From: Chryseobacterium sp.
GTDB lineage: Bacteria > Bacteroidota > Bacteroidia > Flavobacteriales > Weeksellaceae
DNA: 64,000 nt
Direction of reading: 5' to 3'
Assembly: GCA_018260475.1 (NCBI GenBank)
Contig: JAGLBA010000001.1
Location: 186,001 to 250,000 of the forward strand
Every line of letters starts with the position of its first letter. Position 1 is the stretch's first letter. Below the pieces are notes generated by a model that was not told the DNA's origin, ran no database searches, and saw only the letters and a list, made by a program, of their open reading frames with translations. This document shows, one piece after another, positions 52,056 to 61,201 of this stretch. The position numbers and the translations under genes are program-made.

Positions 52056-53297
52056 CTATCTTACTTTCAGCGTAATCAAACAAATAATCGCCAGCATTAC
52101 GCCGATGATGATCATTCTGTTCACGATTTTACTCTCGTGGTATCCTTCCTTTTGGTAATGGTGGTGCAGTGGTGACATTTTGAAAAATCGGTGGTTTTGC
52201 GCGTACTCCAATCCGTATTTCTTTTTTCTATATTTAAAAACGCCTACCTGCAGCATCACCGAAATGTTTTCAATTAAGAAAATTCCGCAGAGTACCGGTA
52301 TTAATAATTCTTTTCTCAAAATAATTGCTAAAACTGCAATCGCGCCTCCCAGCATCAAACTGCCGGTATCGCCCATAAATACTTGCGCAGGATAGGTATT
52401 ATACCAGAAAAACCCTATGACGGCGCCCACCATGGCGACGGCAAAAATGGTGGTTTCCCCCATGTTCGGGAGGAACATGATGTTCAGATAATCTGCAAAG
52501 ATGATGTTCCCCGACACATATGCGAAAAAGGCGAGTGTGAGGAGGATTACGGCACTTGTTCCTGCCGCCAAACCATCGATTCCATCAGTGATATTTGCGC
52601 CGTTAGACACCGCGGTTACTATAAAAATCACCACGGGAATGAACACTGCCCAAGACCATTCGTGGGCTTCCTCTGGGCTCATCCAAAAGAGTATCCCACT
52701 GTAATCGAACTCATTATTTTTTGTAAAAGGAACTGTGGAAACGGTGATTTTTTCTGTAGGCATGAAGTTTTGTTCCACATTATTACGGTTCACGACTTTA
52801 GCATCGGCATATTTCCTTTTCACCGTAATATCTGGGTGGAAATACATAGTAACGCCTACGATAAGCCCAAGTCCAACTTGACCGATTACTTTGAATTTTC
52901 CGCTAAGACCGTCCTTATTTTTCTTAATTTTCTTTAAATAATCATCAATAAAACCTATTGCCCCCATCCAAATTACGGAAACCACCAAAAGAATGATGTA
53001 AATATTAGTGATTTTGGTAAAGAGTAGCACGGGAATCAGCGTAGCCATGATGATGATAAGTCCGCCCATGGTAGGCGTTCCCTCTTTCTGTTTTTGCCCG
53101 GCTAATCCAAGGTCGCGCACCATTTCTCCCATTTGTTTTCTCCGCAAATAGTTGATGATTTTCTTACCATAGATCGTGGCAATCGCCACCGACAACAGCA
53201 CGGAAAGCGCAGCACGGAAAGAAATATACCGCAAAAGATTCAGCCCCGGAACATGGATTCCGTTGTTGGTTAGATATTCATATAGGTAGTATAGCAT
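52056..53297 (-). CDS. mraY: Phospho-N-acetylmuramoyl-pentapeptide-transferase
   Basis: MraY makes lipid I at the membrane. The 413 residues show IRKFL-type [33 protein letters not shown] near residue 60, TDGIDGLA in [22 protein letters not shown] near 240 and [30 protein letters not shown] near 315. The C-terminal [17 protein letters not shown] [18 protein letters not shown] and [20 protein letters not shown] are also clear. The start at 53297 (MLYYLYEYL) was chosen over an earlier in-frame ATG. An insertion of about 45 residues ([18 protein letters not shown]...) fits Bacteroidota MraY. Confidence 0.95.
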   Translation of the reverse strand: MLYYLYEYLTNNGIHVPGLNLLRYISFRAALSVLLSVAIATIYGKKIINYLRRKQMGEMVRDLGLAGQKQKEGTPTMGGLIIIMATLIPVLLFTKITNIYIILLVVSVIWMGAIGFIDDYLKKIKKNKDGLSGKFKVIGQVGLGLIVGVTMYFHPDITVKRKYADAKVVNRNNVEQNFMPTEKITVSTVPFTKNNEFDYSGILFWMSPEEAHEWSWAVFIPVVIFIVTAVSNGANITDGIDGLAAGTSAVILLTLAFFAYVSGNIIFADYLNIMFLPNMGETTIFAVAMVGAVIGFFWYNTYPAQVFMGDTGSLMLGGAIAVLAIILRKELLIPVLCGIFLIENISVMLQVGVFKYRKKKYGLEYAQNHRFFKMSPLHHHYQKEGYHESKIVNRMIIIGVMLAIICLITLKVR

Positions 53298-53400
53298 AGG
53301 CAGTCTCCCAGCTCCCAAAGGGGCTTTAGCAGGGCGGTATTAATTTATATTTGAATATTTTTTATCATACTTAATGGCTTCCCTTTCGGGTTGGGCCTCT

Positions 53401-54861
53401 TTACTTGCTCATCGCCTTCCATAGTTCATCAATTACTTCTTTGTCATCAAAATGCTGTTTCACGCCGTTTATTTCCTGGTAATTTTCGTGTCCTTTTCCT
53501 GCAACCAGAATGATGTCTTTTGGCTCGGCAAACTTTATCGCCATCTTTATCGCTTCCTTTCTGTCCGGAATCACTGTAAACTTGTTGAAATTCTGCGGCT
53601 CCACACCGGCTTCTATTTCTTTGATGATGGCGTTCGGATCTTCGGATCGCGGATTGTCTGATGTGATGATGGTAAGCGTAGATTTTCGAGTTGCGATTTT
53701 CCCCATTTCCGGGCGTTTCGCTTGGTCGCGGTCGCCGCCACAGCCAAAAACCGTGATGAGGCGTTCGTTTTTGGTCCGAATTTCGTTGATAGAGTCCAGA
53801 ATATTTTCCAACGCGTCCGGCGTGTGTGCATAATCCACTATGAAGAAGATTCCGCCACCGGATTTGAGTGTTTCAAAACGACCTTTTATGCGTTGTAATT
53901 TGCTGATTGCCATTAGGATTTCATTTTGAATAAACCCTAAAGACTCAGTTATGGCATAGGCAAGAAGAAGGTTGTACACATTGAATTTCCCCGTCAGGGT
54001 TGTCCAAAGCTCTTTACCATTGAAATTGAGCATCATCCCGTTGAAATCGCTTTCCAGGACTCTGCCGTGGTAATCTGCCATGGTTTTCAGTGCATAGGTC
54101 TTTCGCGTTGCCTTCGTATTTTGCAGCATCACGGTACCGTGTTTATCATCCAAATTTGAGATGGCCACGGCATCGGCAGGAAGTTCGTCGAACAGTCTTT
54201 TTTTAATGTTGAGATATTCGGCGAAAGTTTTATGATAATCTAAATGATCGTGCGTGATATTCGTAAATCCTGCCACACGGAAACGAAGCCCATTGGTTCT
54301 GTTTTGATGAATGCCGTGGGAAGAAACTTCCATAAATGCATATTCGCAGCCTTTTTCTACAGCTTGGGAGAGGATTTTATTTAAAGTTAAAACATCCGGC
54401 GTGGTATGTGTGGACGGGAAAACTTCTTCGCCGATGCGATACTCCACGGTAGAAATCAATGCGGATTTGAATCCTAAATTTTTAAATATATCAAACAAAA
54501 GGGTTGTTGTGGAAGTTTTTCCGTTTGTACCCGTAATACCGATGAGGTTCAGTTTTTCTGACGGATTTCCGTAGAAATTAGAGGCTATCTGCCCGAGGGT
54601 TTTAGATGAATTTTCTACCTTAATGTAAGAGATGCCATCTTTTTTTTCTGCCGGCATTTCTTCGCAAACAACCGCTATTGCTCCTTTTTCTATTGCAGGT
54701 ATGATAAAATCATGACCATCCGAAACAGTGCCTTTGATCGCTACATATAGCGAATTCTCAACCGCCTTTCTACTGTCGAATATAATGTCCGCCACTTCCC
54801 GATCGAGGTCGCCGTAGCGTTCGAGGATGTTGATTTTATTTAAAATATCTCTTAGTGTCAT
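53401..54861 (-). CDS. murE: UDP-N-acetylmuramoyl-L-alanyl-D-glutamate--diamino acid ligase
   Basis: MurE adds the third peptide residue. The 486 residues show GITGTNGKTSTTTLLFDIF near residue 108, EVSSHGIHQNRTNGLRFRVAGFTNITHDHLDYH near 180 and DYAHTPDALENILDSI near 345. The substrate-reading motif TSDNPRSEDP near 400 is the DNPR form, which in known enzymes marks use of meso-diaminopimelate instead of lysine. Gene borders overlap ftsI by one base (TAATG), so translation is probably coupled. Confidence 0.96.
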   Translation of the reverse strand: MTLRDILNKINILERYGDLDREVADIIFDSRKAVENSLYVAIKGTVSDGHDFIIPAIEKGAIAVVCEEMPAEKKDGISYIKVENSSKTLGQIASNFYGNPSEKLNLIGITGTNGKTSTTTLLFDIFKNLGFKSALISTVEYRIGEEVFPSTHTTPDVLTLNKILSQAVEKGCEYAFMEVSSHGIHQNRTNGLRFRVAGFTNITHDHLDYHKTFAEYLNIKKRLFDELPADAVAISNLDDKHGTVMLQNTKATRKTYALKTMADYHGRVLESDFNGMMLNFNGKELWTTLTGKFNVYNLLLAYAITESLGFIQNEILMAISKLQRIKGRFETLKSGGGIFFIVDYAHTPDALENILDSINEIRTKNERLITVFGCGGDRDQAKRPEMGKIATRKSTLTIITSDNPRSEDPNAIIKEIEAGVEPQNFNKFTVIPDRKEAIKMAIKFAEPKDIILVAGKGHENYQEINGVKQHFDDKEVIDELWKAMSK

Positions 54862-56849
54862 TACTTCTGTAGGGTTAGGTAGATTCTTTGGTTTTTCTTG
54901 ATGGATGTTCCGGCGGTGGGAAATTGGCCAGTGATTTTTCCTACGCCTTTATAATCCACGCGGTAGCCTTGGTTTTCCAGTTGTGGAATAACATTTTTTC
55001 CAATCATCCCGATGATTTCCGGCATGCTGCCGTTCACGGTTATTTTTCTATTCGGCTCCGTCATTTTGGAGAGATCCACTTTTTTTTCCACCAGCATTTC
55101 CTTCTCAATATTTTGTGGTGTTTTTAGGAAAGTCTTTCCGGCAATCTCTTTGAAAACTGGTGCTGCTACCTTGGCACCGTAGAAACCTTTGGAATTATCC
55201 GGCTGATTGATCATCACGAAGCAGGTATATTTCGGATTGTCCGATGGGTAAAATCCTGCAAAAGATGCCTGATATTTTGCGGGCCCCGGTTTCCAGTATT
55301 CAAATCTCGCCGTTCCTGTTTTTCCAGCGATTTTTAAGTTCGGGGTGTAGATGCTTTTTGCGGTTCCTTTTTCAACTGCTTTTGTTAAGGATTTCGTCAT
55401 AAGTTCAATGGCTTCTTCGGATGCCATTTTTTTAACAATCACTTGTGGTTTCGCACTATATACCACCTTACCATCTTTCATAATTTTATCAATGAAAAGC
55501 GGTTTTACCATCACACCTTTGTTCGCTATACCATTGTAAAAAGTGGTCATTTGCAACAGATTGAATCGCGAAGAATAACCATAGGCCAATGAGGCCAATG
55601 TGGCGGCATTCCAGCGCTTGTTTTCAGGCGTTACGATGAATGGCTTGGTGATTCCCGGGATTTCGATGTCCATTTTATCGAACATTTTCCATCTTTTCAA
55701 GTGATCCAGAAATACTTGCGGTTTATCAGCATAATATTTTGTGATGAGTTTCGCCGAGCCCACATTGCTGGATTTTGCCAAAACATCGCTGATTTCGTAA
55801 GTGCCGCCTCCATGTCCATCGGTGATGCGTTGCCCTGCATAGTTCCAAACGCCTCCGCCCACATTCACGGTGGTATTTTCATCAATGAAACCATCATCCA
55901 TGGCTGCCAGTAGCGAAACCGTCTTGAAAGTCGAACCCGGCTCCGTGGCATCTTTCATGATATAATTATAAGCATCGGAATAGATTCCCGGCTCCGAACG
56001 GCGTAGGTTTACCATCGCGCGTACTTTTCCGGTGGCGACTTCCATCACCACAACGCAACCGTGATCGGCATTATACTCGATCAATTGTTTTTCCAAGGCC
56101 GTATGTGCGATGTCCTGAATGCGCAGGTCCAGCGTGCTGTACACATCTTGGCCGTCCACGGGTTCCTTAACTTTCCAATAATCAATGGGTTTCCATTGGG
56201 AGGAGTTTACGCGTTGCTCCAGTCGTGTGCCATCTGTACCGGTAAGGTATTTAGAAAATGCGGCTTCCAGCCCGGATTTCCCGCGTTCGTCATCCATCCC
56301 GATGGTTCCCGCGCCAATTTCCGTGGTAGCAAGTTCCCTTTTGTAGCGTCTGTCCACGATGAAGCCACCCTTATTTTTCCCTTTTTTAAATAGAGGAAAT
56401 TTTCGAAGGCGGTCGTATTCATCAAAATCCAAACCTTTGATTAAAGAAAAATATTGGTTTTGTTTCTTGCGCTGGGCATCGAATTTTGCACGGAAATAAC
56501 TTCTCGGTTTCCCGAACATTTTACTTAGGGAATCGGTAAGCGGCCCGATGTTATTGCTATAAACGGTGTCTTTTATTGTTTTAAAATCAATGAAAATATC
56601 GTACTCCATCACGGTAGTAGCGAGGATGGAACCATCCGAGGCATAGAGGTTACCACGGGCGGCGCGAAGAGTGGCTTCGCGGTAGTTTTTGTTGATGTAA
56701 TCGTTGCGGATTTCTTCTACATTGGTATTTTGAAGCAGCACGATGCGCACCAAGAACACAGAGAATACGATGAAAGCCGCCCCGGCGAAGAGGTAGCCCC
56801 ATTTCAGCGTTTGTCCACGCTTGTTTTCGTATTCATTTTGTTTTTGCAT
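54861..56849 (-). CDS. ftsI: Penicillin-binding protein FtsI/PBP3 with C-terminal PASTA domain
   Basis: This septal transpeptidase has 662 residues. A membrane helix lies at residues 18-38, followed by a dimerisation domain (RAARGNLYASDGSILATT near 62). The transpeptidase domain has SXXK ATEPGSTFKTVSL near 300, SSNVGSAKL near 364 and KTGTARFEYWKPG near 515. The last 60 residues form a PASTA domain (GSMPEIIGMIGKNVIPQLENQGYRVDYKGVGKITGQFPTAGTSIKK). Bacteroidota FtsI often carry this domain. The start overlaps the end of the ftsL-like gene by 17 bases. Confidence 0.94.
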   Translation of the reverse strand: MQKQNEYENKRGQTLKWGYLFAGAAFIVFSVFLVRIVLLQNTNVEEIRNDYINKNYREATLRAARGNLYASDGSILATTVMEYDIFIDFKTIKDTVYSNNIGPLTDSLSKMFGKPRSYFRAKFDAQRKKQNQYFSLIKGLDFDEYDRLRKFPLFKKGKNKGGFIVDRRYKRELATTEIGAGTIGMDDERGKSGLEAAFSKYLTGTDGTRLEQRVNSSQWKPIDYWKVKEPVDGQDVYSTLDLRIQDIAHTALEKQLIEYNADHGCVVVMEVATGKVRAMVNLRRSEPGIYSDAYNYIMKDATEPGSTFKTVSLLAAMDDGFIDENTTVNVGGGVWNYAGQRITDGHGGGTYEISDVLAKSSNVGSAKLITKYYADKPQVFLDHLKRWKMFDKMDIEIPGITKPFIVTPENKRWNAATLASLAYGYSSRFNLLQMTTFYNGIANKGVMVKPLFIDKIMKDGKVVYSAKPQVIVKKMASEEAIELMTKSLTKAVEKGTAKSIYTPNLKIAGKTGTARFEYWKPGPAKYQASFAGFYPSDNPKYTCFVMINQPDNSKGFYGAKVAAPVFKEIAGKTFLKTPQNIEKEMLVEKKVDLSKMTEPNRKITVNGSMPEIIGMIGKNVIPQLENQGYRVDYKGVGKITGQFPTAGTSIKKNQRIYLTLQK

Positions 56850-57195
56850 CAGTACTGTCTAGTTTTATAAGTAGTTTGTGCGGGTGGTTTTCCAGCGTTA
56901 TCAGGGAATCTCCTATGACTTCTTTTCCCAGTTCGGATTCCATTTTTACTTTTATAAGTTTGCTTTGTGCGTAGGCATTTCGCGATTTATATTCTTCGGT
57001 TTGTTCTTTCAGTTCGTTTACCCGTTCTATTTTTTGGCTTACAAGGTGGTTGCTGTAAATCATCATCATCATTAAAACAAAAACCAATAAGAAGTATTTG
57101 TAATGAATCTTCACTTCATCGCGGTTCAGGAAGTTGCCCTTCACTATATCCATGAAGGTCAGTTTCTTTTGCCGATATGTAGGTTTTTTTGCCAT
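56833..57195 (-). CDS. FtsL-like cell division protein
   Basis: This 120-residue protein has a basic N-terminus (MAKKPTYRQKKLTFMDIVKG), one membrane helix at residues 33-48 (KYFLLVFVLMMMMIYS) and a heptad-rich region (IERVNELKEQTEEYKSRNAYAQSKLIKVKMESELG). That is the topology of FtsL: short cytoplasmic tail, helix and periplasmic coiled coil. FtsL sequences are poorly conserved; position between rsmH and ftsI makes the assignment likely. It overlaps ftsI by 17 bases. Confidence 0.8.
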   Translation of the reverse strand: MAKKPTYRQKKLTFMDIVKGNFLNRDEVKIHYKYFLLVFVLMMMMIYSNHLVSQKIERVNELKEQTEEYKSRNAYAQSKLIKVKMESELGKEVIGDSLITLENHPHKLLIKLDSTDAKTK

Positions 57196-57267
57196 TTTTA
57201 GGTTTTAGGACCGTGAACTATGAGTGAAAGTTTTAAATTCTATCGTTTCGTTTTTAAGTTCATGCTT

Positions 57268-58161
57268 CTATATTTTAATTCCCACTCTCATTTTTGCGCT
57301 TCTAGCACGCGAGTTTTCTTCTATCTCAGTGCTGTCCGGGATGATAGCTTTGCTCTGCAATAGTTCGAAGGATTTTTTAAAATTCCCGTAGATGTCGCGT
57401 GCGGGCTCGCCCTCGAACATGCCGTTTTTCAAATATCTTTTTACCAGACGGTCTTCCAAAGAATGATAGGAAATCATCACCATCCTGCCGTTTGGTTTTA
57501 AAATTCTGTGTGCCTGCACCAAAAGTTCTTTCAGCGCCTCCAGTTCTTCATTTACCTCAATTCTAATGGCTTGGAAGACCTGTGCGAAGAATTTATTTTG
57601 TTTAAACTGAGGGATATAACTGAAAATTGCTTTCAGGTCATCCGTAGTTTTAATGTATTTCTGCTTGCGGTGGTGTACAATTTCCCGTGCCAGTTTTCTT
57701 GCATCGCGGAGTTCGCCATAGTAGTAAAAAAGATCAGCCAGTTGCTCCTCTTCATACTCGTTGATGATTTTTTTTGCGCTCAGTCCTTGCTTTACATTCA
57801 TCCTCATGTCCAGTGGCGCATTGCTACGGATAGAAAACCCGCGCTCCGCGGCATCGAATTGGTGAGATGATACCCCGAGGTCTGCCAAAACGCCGTCCAC
57901 TTCCGTGATTCCGTAGGCCATCATAGAATTTTCCAAAAAACGAAAGTTTTGATTGATCAGCGTAAACCTTGGATCATCTAAACTATTGGCAATAGCGTCT
58001 GTATCTTGGTCGAAACTATAGAGCCTCCCTTTTTCCGAAAGCCTCGAAAGAATCTCGCGGGAGTGCCCGCCGCCGCCGAAAGTGCAATCCACATATATGC
58101 CGTCCGGGTTGGTCACCAGGTAGTCCACACTTTTATTCAATAAAACAGGGTTGTGGTACAT
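57268..58161 (-). CDS. rsmH: 16S rRNA (cytosine(1402)-N(4))-methyltransferase
   Basis: RsmH (MraW) methylates C1402 of 16S rRNA. The 297 residues begin with YHNPVLLNKSVDYLVTNPDGIYVDCTFGGGGHSREIL, containing the FGGGGHS SAM-binding motif. They continue with GVLADLGVSSHQFDAAERGFSIRSNAPLDMRM near 100 and ISYHSLEDRLVKRYLKN near 225. The C-terminus ENSRARSAKMRVGIKI is the usual end. The start at 58161 (MYHNPV) was preferred over an ATG 9 bases upstream. It lies 11 bases downstream of mraZ. Confidence 0.96.
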   Translation of the reverse strand: MYHNPVLLNKSVDYLVTNPDGIYVDCTFGGGGHSREILSRLSEKGRLYSFDQDTDAIANSLDDPRFTLINQNFRFLENSMMAYGITEVDGVLADLGVSSHQFDAAERGFSIRSNAPLDMRMNVKQGLSAKKIINEYEEEQLADLFYYYGELRDARKLAREIVHHRKQKYIKTTDDLKAIFSYIPQFKQNKFFAQVFQAIRIEVNEELEALKELLVQAHRILKPNGRMVMISYHSLEDRLVKRYLKNGMFEGEPARDIYGNFKKSFELLQSKAIIPDSTEIEENSRARSAKMRVGIKI

Positions 58162-58172
58162 CAGCAGCAATT

Positions 58173-58640
58173 TTAGTTTATTTCGTTTAGGTCCATTCCT
58201 CCCATCACATCTTCTGCCATGGCGGCGAAATCTTCTTCATTCACGGAAATTACTTTTTCATAGGCCGTTTTGTCCCAGATTTCAAAGAGTTCCCCGGCGC
58301 TTGTAATTACGATATCTTTTTGAAGATCAGCGAAAAGCGTGAGGTCTTTGGAGATTTGGATTCTCCCAGCACTGTCGGTTTCTACGGTCTTCACACCGGC
58401 GGTAAACATCCGTATGAAGTCGGCATTTTTCTTTACAAAACGGTTCAGGCTGTTGATTTTCACCATCATTCTGTCCCAGTGTTTCATCGGGTACACCTCA
58501 AGGCAGTTTTGGAACACAGCGCGCTTCACCACGAAGGCCTCTCCGGAGAAGTCTTCCATCTGCTTTACCAGTGGCGCGGGCAGTTTAATACGGCCTTTGT
58601 CGTCGATTTTGCACTCGTATGTTCCTATGAAACTTTTCAT
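58173..58640 (-). CDS. mraZ: Division/cell-wall cluster transcriptional repressor MraZ
   Basis: This DNA-binding regulator controls the dcw genes in other bacteria. The 155 residues hold two AbrB-like beta domains: IGTYECKIDDKGRIKLPAPLV at the N-terminus and TVETDSAGRIQISKDLTLFADLQKDIVITSAGELFEIWD at residues about 82-120. The DKGRI and D/S-AGRI motifs are typical. The ATG at 58640 (MKSFIGTYECK) gives a normal length; a longer frame upstream is not homologous. It is the first gene of the cluster and a promoter box precedes it. Confidence 0.94.
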   Translation of the reverse strand: MKSFIGTYECKIDDKGRIKLPAPLVKQMEDFSGEAFVVKRAVFQNCLEVYPMKHWDRMMVKINSLNRFVKKNADFIRMFTAGVKTVETDSAGRIQISKDLTLFADLQKDIVITSAGELFEIWDKTAYEKVISVNEEDFAAMAEDVMGGMDLNEIN

Positions 58641-58646
58641 TTGGCA

Positions 58647-58654
58647 CAAATTTA
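58647..58654 (-). promoter_or_regulatory. Putative -7 promoter box of the dcw cluster (mraZ)
   Basis: The minus strand reads TAAATTTG, matching TAnnTTTG, only 6 bases before the mraZ ATG, so the mRNA would be almost leaderless. Just upstream on the coding strand, the repeats GTGGGAAAAAGTGGGAA (about 58673-58689) are a G-rich direct repeat that could be MraZ-type operator boxes. Confidence 0.4.
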
Positions 58655-58851
58655 TACAAAAATTTCTAAAACTTCCCACTTTTTCCCACTTTTAGCCTCA
58701 ATGTTAATAAGTTTTGTTTAAAGGATGTAAAATATTGATCCAATGAGAGTTAATAAATGCCGAATATGGTCTGAAACTTGCTTATAGGATGGGGTTTTAG
58801 CAGAGGAAATAATAATAGTAAGATGTTAAAAAAAACTACGATTTTTACGGT

Positions 58852-58867
58852 TATATTTGTATTTTTG
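58852..58867 (+). promoter_or_regulatory. Tandem putative -7 boxes of the alpha/beta hydrolase gene
   Basis: TATATTTG (58852-58859) and TATTTTTG (58860-58867) lie directly head to tail, each matching TAnnTTTG, 20-28 bases before the ATG at 58888. Confidence 0.5.
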
Positions 58868-58887
58868 CTGAGGTTTTTGGGAAGATT

Positions 58888-59649
58888 ATGATTTTTAATA
58901 AGAAAAAAGAAAAGAAATTTACCTTCGTGGAAGAGGGATCCGGGCCACCGATCGTGCTCTTGCAAGGACTGATGGGGGGGCTGAGTAATTTCACAAGTCT
59001 TATCAACTTTTTCTCGCAAAGGGGCTATAAAGTCTATTTCCCGGATTTGCCTATCTACGATCTTTCGATTTTAAACACTAACCTTACCACGCTTGCAAAA
59101 TTTGTAGCAAAATTCATAGAGGATGAAGTGAAAGAGCCTGCGATCATCGTTGGAAATTCCATGGGAGGGCATGTTGGCCTTATCCTTACGCTTTCTCGTC
59201 CGGATTTGGTGAAAAATATTGTGCTTACCGGTAGTTCCGGTTTATACGAAAGAGCATTTGGAGATAGTTTCCCGAGAAAGAACGACCGCTCTTATATCAA
59301 AAAAAAGGCGCAAGAAGTTTTTTATGATCCCGAAGTGGCTACGGAAGAATTGGTGGATGAGGTTTTCTCTGTGGTGAATGACCGTTCTAAAGGCATCAAA
59401 ACCGTGATGCTGGCCCGCAGCGCCATAAAACACAACATGGAAAACGAACTGCACAAAATCACGGCGCCCACCTGCTTGATCTGGGGTAAGCAAGATAATG
59501 TGACGCCACCGGATGTCGCGTTAGAAATGGATCGACTGATTCCGAACTCCGATTTATTTTGGATAGACCAGTGCGGCCACGCAGCCATGATGGAAAAGCC
59601 AGACGAATTTAATAAAATCCTACATAGTTGGCTTCAATCTAAATCATAG
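58888..59649 (+). CDS. Alpha/beta-fold hydrolase
   Basis: The 253 residues have the oxyanion segment IVLLQGLMGGLSNF near residue 26, the nucleophile elbow IVGNSMGGHVGLI near 88, the acid-bearing segment CLIWGKQDNVTPPDVALEM near 193 and the catalytic His in QCGHAAMMEKPDEF near 230. This is the complete serine-hydrolase triad layout of the abhydrolase_1 family. The substrate is not deducible. It lies between the dcw cluster and engB, is divergent from mraZ and is transcribed with its own promoter. Confidence 0.85.
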   Translation: MIFNKKKEKKFTFVEEGSGPPIVLLQGLMGGLSNFTSLINFFSQRGYKVYFPDLPIYDLSILNTNLTTLAKFVAKFIEDEVKEPAIIVGNSMGGHVGLILTLSRPDLVKNIVLTGSSGLYERAFGDSFPRKNDRSYIKKKAQEVFYDPEVATEELVDEVFSVVNDRSKGIKTVMLARSAIKHNMENELHKITAPTCLIWGKQDNVTPPDVALEMDRLIPNSDLFWIDQCGHAAMMEKPDEFNKILHSWLQSKS

Positions 59650-59767
59650 TAATATAAATAGTGATATATATGGAAGAGTGTTCTTCCATTTTTCATAAAC
59701 TTCCTTCATATGGTCATTGGACTTAAAGACAAACTAAATTAACAAAACATTTTTTGTAATAAATCTT

Positions 59768-60409
59768 ATGGTAATTAAAACAGCAGAATTCTTGAAGAGC
59801 AGTAGCAAATGGCAGGAATGCCCGGAACCTACGCTGCCGGAATATGCCTTCATCGGTCGGTCCAATGTAGGGAAGTCTTCCCTCATTAATGCCATGATGA
59901 ACCATAAAGACCTTGCAAAAACCTCGCAAACTCCAGGGAAAACACAGCTTATCAATCATTTTCTGGTGAATGAAGAATGGTATCTTACCGATTTACCTGG
60001 CTACGGTTACGCCAAAGTTTCCAAGGTGAAAAGAAAAGATTTTGAAAAACTAATTACCAATTATATCCTAAACCGCCCCAACCTTGTGAATCTATTCATT
60101 CTGGTAGATGCGCGCCACACTCCGCAGAAAATCGACCTGGAATTCATGGAGTGGTGTGGGGAGAGCGGTGTTCCGTTTTCCATAGTTTTTACCAAAGCTG
60201 ATAAAATCCGCCCCGGTGCGGTGGATAAGAATGTAGAGGTTTATAAAGAAGAACTCCTAAAAACTTGGGAAGAACTTCCCGGAATGTATGTCACTTCTGC
60301 GGAAAAGAAAGTAGGCGGAGATGAAGTCCTGAAATTTATCTCAAAAACAAATGATTACCTCAAAAAAAATAAAGTAAACTTCAATGACGGGCATTCTTTG
60401 GAAGGTTAA
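59768..60409 (+). CDS. engB: Ribosome biogenesis GTP-binding protein YsxC/EngB
   Basis: EngB is an essential GTPase acting in assembly of the large ribosomal subunit. The 213 residues have the G1 motif [18 protein letters not shown] near residue 27, [16 protein letters not shown] (G2) near 55, [14 protein letters not shown] (G3) near 73, FTKADK (G4) near 140 and TSAEKKVG (G5) near 178. The length is normal. The acetyltransferase gene starts 26 bases before this gene ends, in another frame. Confidence 0.95.
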   Translation: MVIKTAEFLKSSSKWQECPEPTLPEYAFIGRSNVGKSSLINAMMNHKDLAKTSQTPGKTQLINHFLVNEEWYLTDLPGYGYAKVSKVKRKDFEKLITNYILNRPNLVNLFILVDARHTPQKIDLEFMEWCGESGVPFSIVFTKADKIRPGAVDKNVEVYKEELLKTWEELPGMYVTSAEKKVGGDEVLKFISKTNDYLKKNKVNFNDGHSLEG

Positions 60410-60833
60410 GAATTTTGATGTACTAACCTCACGAGAACTTTATGCCATCATGAAGGTTCGGCAGGAGGTTTTCATTATCGAGCAAGATTGTAATTATTTG
60501 GATGCCGACGGTGCAGATGAGGATGCCATACACCTTTGGGCAGAAAAATACGGTCGCATCGCAGCATACTGCCGGATTTTCCCTGAAGGTATTAAATATG
60601 ATGAAACCTCTATCGGCAGGGTATGCACGAGTTCGGAATTTCGTCGCCAAAATTTAGGGAGGCAGATGATGAAATTTGCGCTGGAGATTATCGCAAGCCG
60701 TTTCCGAACTACAACGGTACGGATTTCCGCGCAGGATTATTTGATTAAATTTTATTCGGAATTTGGCTTCAAAGAAACTGGGAAAAAATATTTGGAAGAC
60801 AACCTTCCTCACTCAGAAATGTTGCGCGACTAA
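60384..60833 (+). CDS. ElaA-like GNAT family N-acetyltransferase
   Basis: This 149-residue acetyltransferase begins [47 protein letters not shown], the ElaA signature. It contains the acetyl-CoA site [25 protein letters not shown] near residue 76. The acceptor substrate is unknown. It overlaps engB by 26 bases and its stop overlaps the sufT stop on the other strand by a few bases. The ATG at 60384 keeps the conserved N-terminal strand. Confidence 0.85.
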   Translation: MTGILWKVKNFDVLTSRELYAIMKVRQEVFIIEQDCNYLDADGADEDAIHLWAEKYGRIAAYCRIFPEGIKYDETSIGRVCTSSEFRRQNLGRQMMKFALEIIASRFRTTTVRISAQDYLIKFYSEFGFKETGKKYLEDNLPHSEMLRD

Positions 60834-61156
60834 AGCATTCCCAACTCAAATCGCGCTTCCTCGCTCATCATATCTTTGTTCCAGGACGGCTCGAAAGTAA
60901 GTTCCAAATCTACACTTTTCACATTTTCTACTTCAGAAACCTTGTCTTTTACCTCTTGTGGCAAAGATTCCGCCACCGGACAATTGGGCGTGGTAAGGGT
61001 CATGATGACTTTTACATCGCCTTCCTCGGAGACTTGTACATCATAAACAAGTCCCAATTCGTAGATGTCCACTGGGATTTCAGGGTCATAAACGGTTTTT
61101 AATGCTTTGATGATATTTTCGCCTATGTCGGCGATTTGGTCGTCTGTATATTTCAT
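60830..61156 (-). CDS. SufT-like Fe-S assembly protein (DUF59)
   Basis: The 108 residues cover a MIP18/DUF59 domain. DPEIPVDIYELGLVYDVQVSE lies near residue 24, and the conserved TTPNCPVAESLPQEVKDKVSEVENVKSVDLELTFEPSWNKDMMSEEAR near 54 carries the Cys-containing TxPNCPxAE motif. SufT-type proteins help mature Fe-S proteins. Its place at the end of the suf operon supports this. It is the last gene of the operon and converges on the acetyltransferase gene. Confidence 0.88.
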   Translation of the reverse strand: MKYTDDQIADIGENIIKALKTVYDPEIPVDIYELGLVYDVQVSEEGDVKVIMTLTTPNCPVAESLPQEVKDKVSEVENVKSVDLELTFEPSWNKDMMSEEARFELGML

Positions 61157-61201
61157 TTATTTGCTGATTATTACTAGCTGCTGCCAATCAGGCAGAGAGT
61201 C

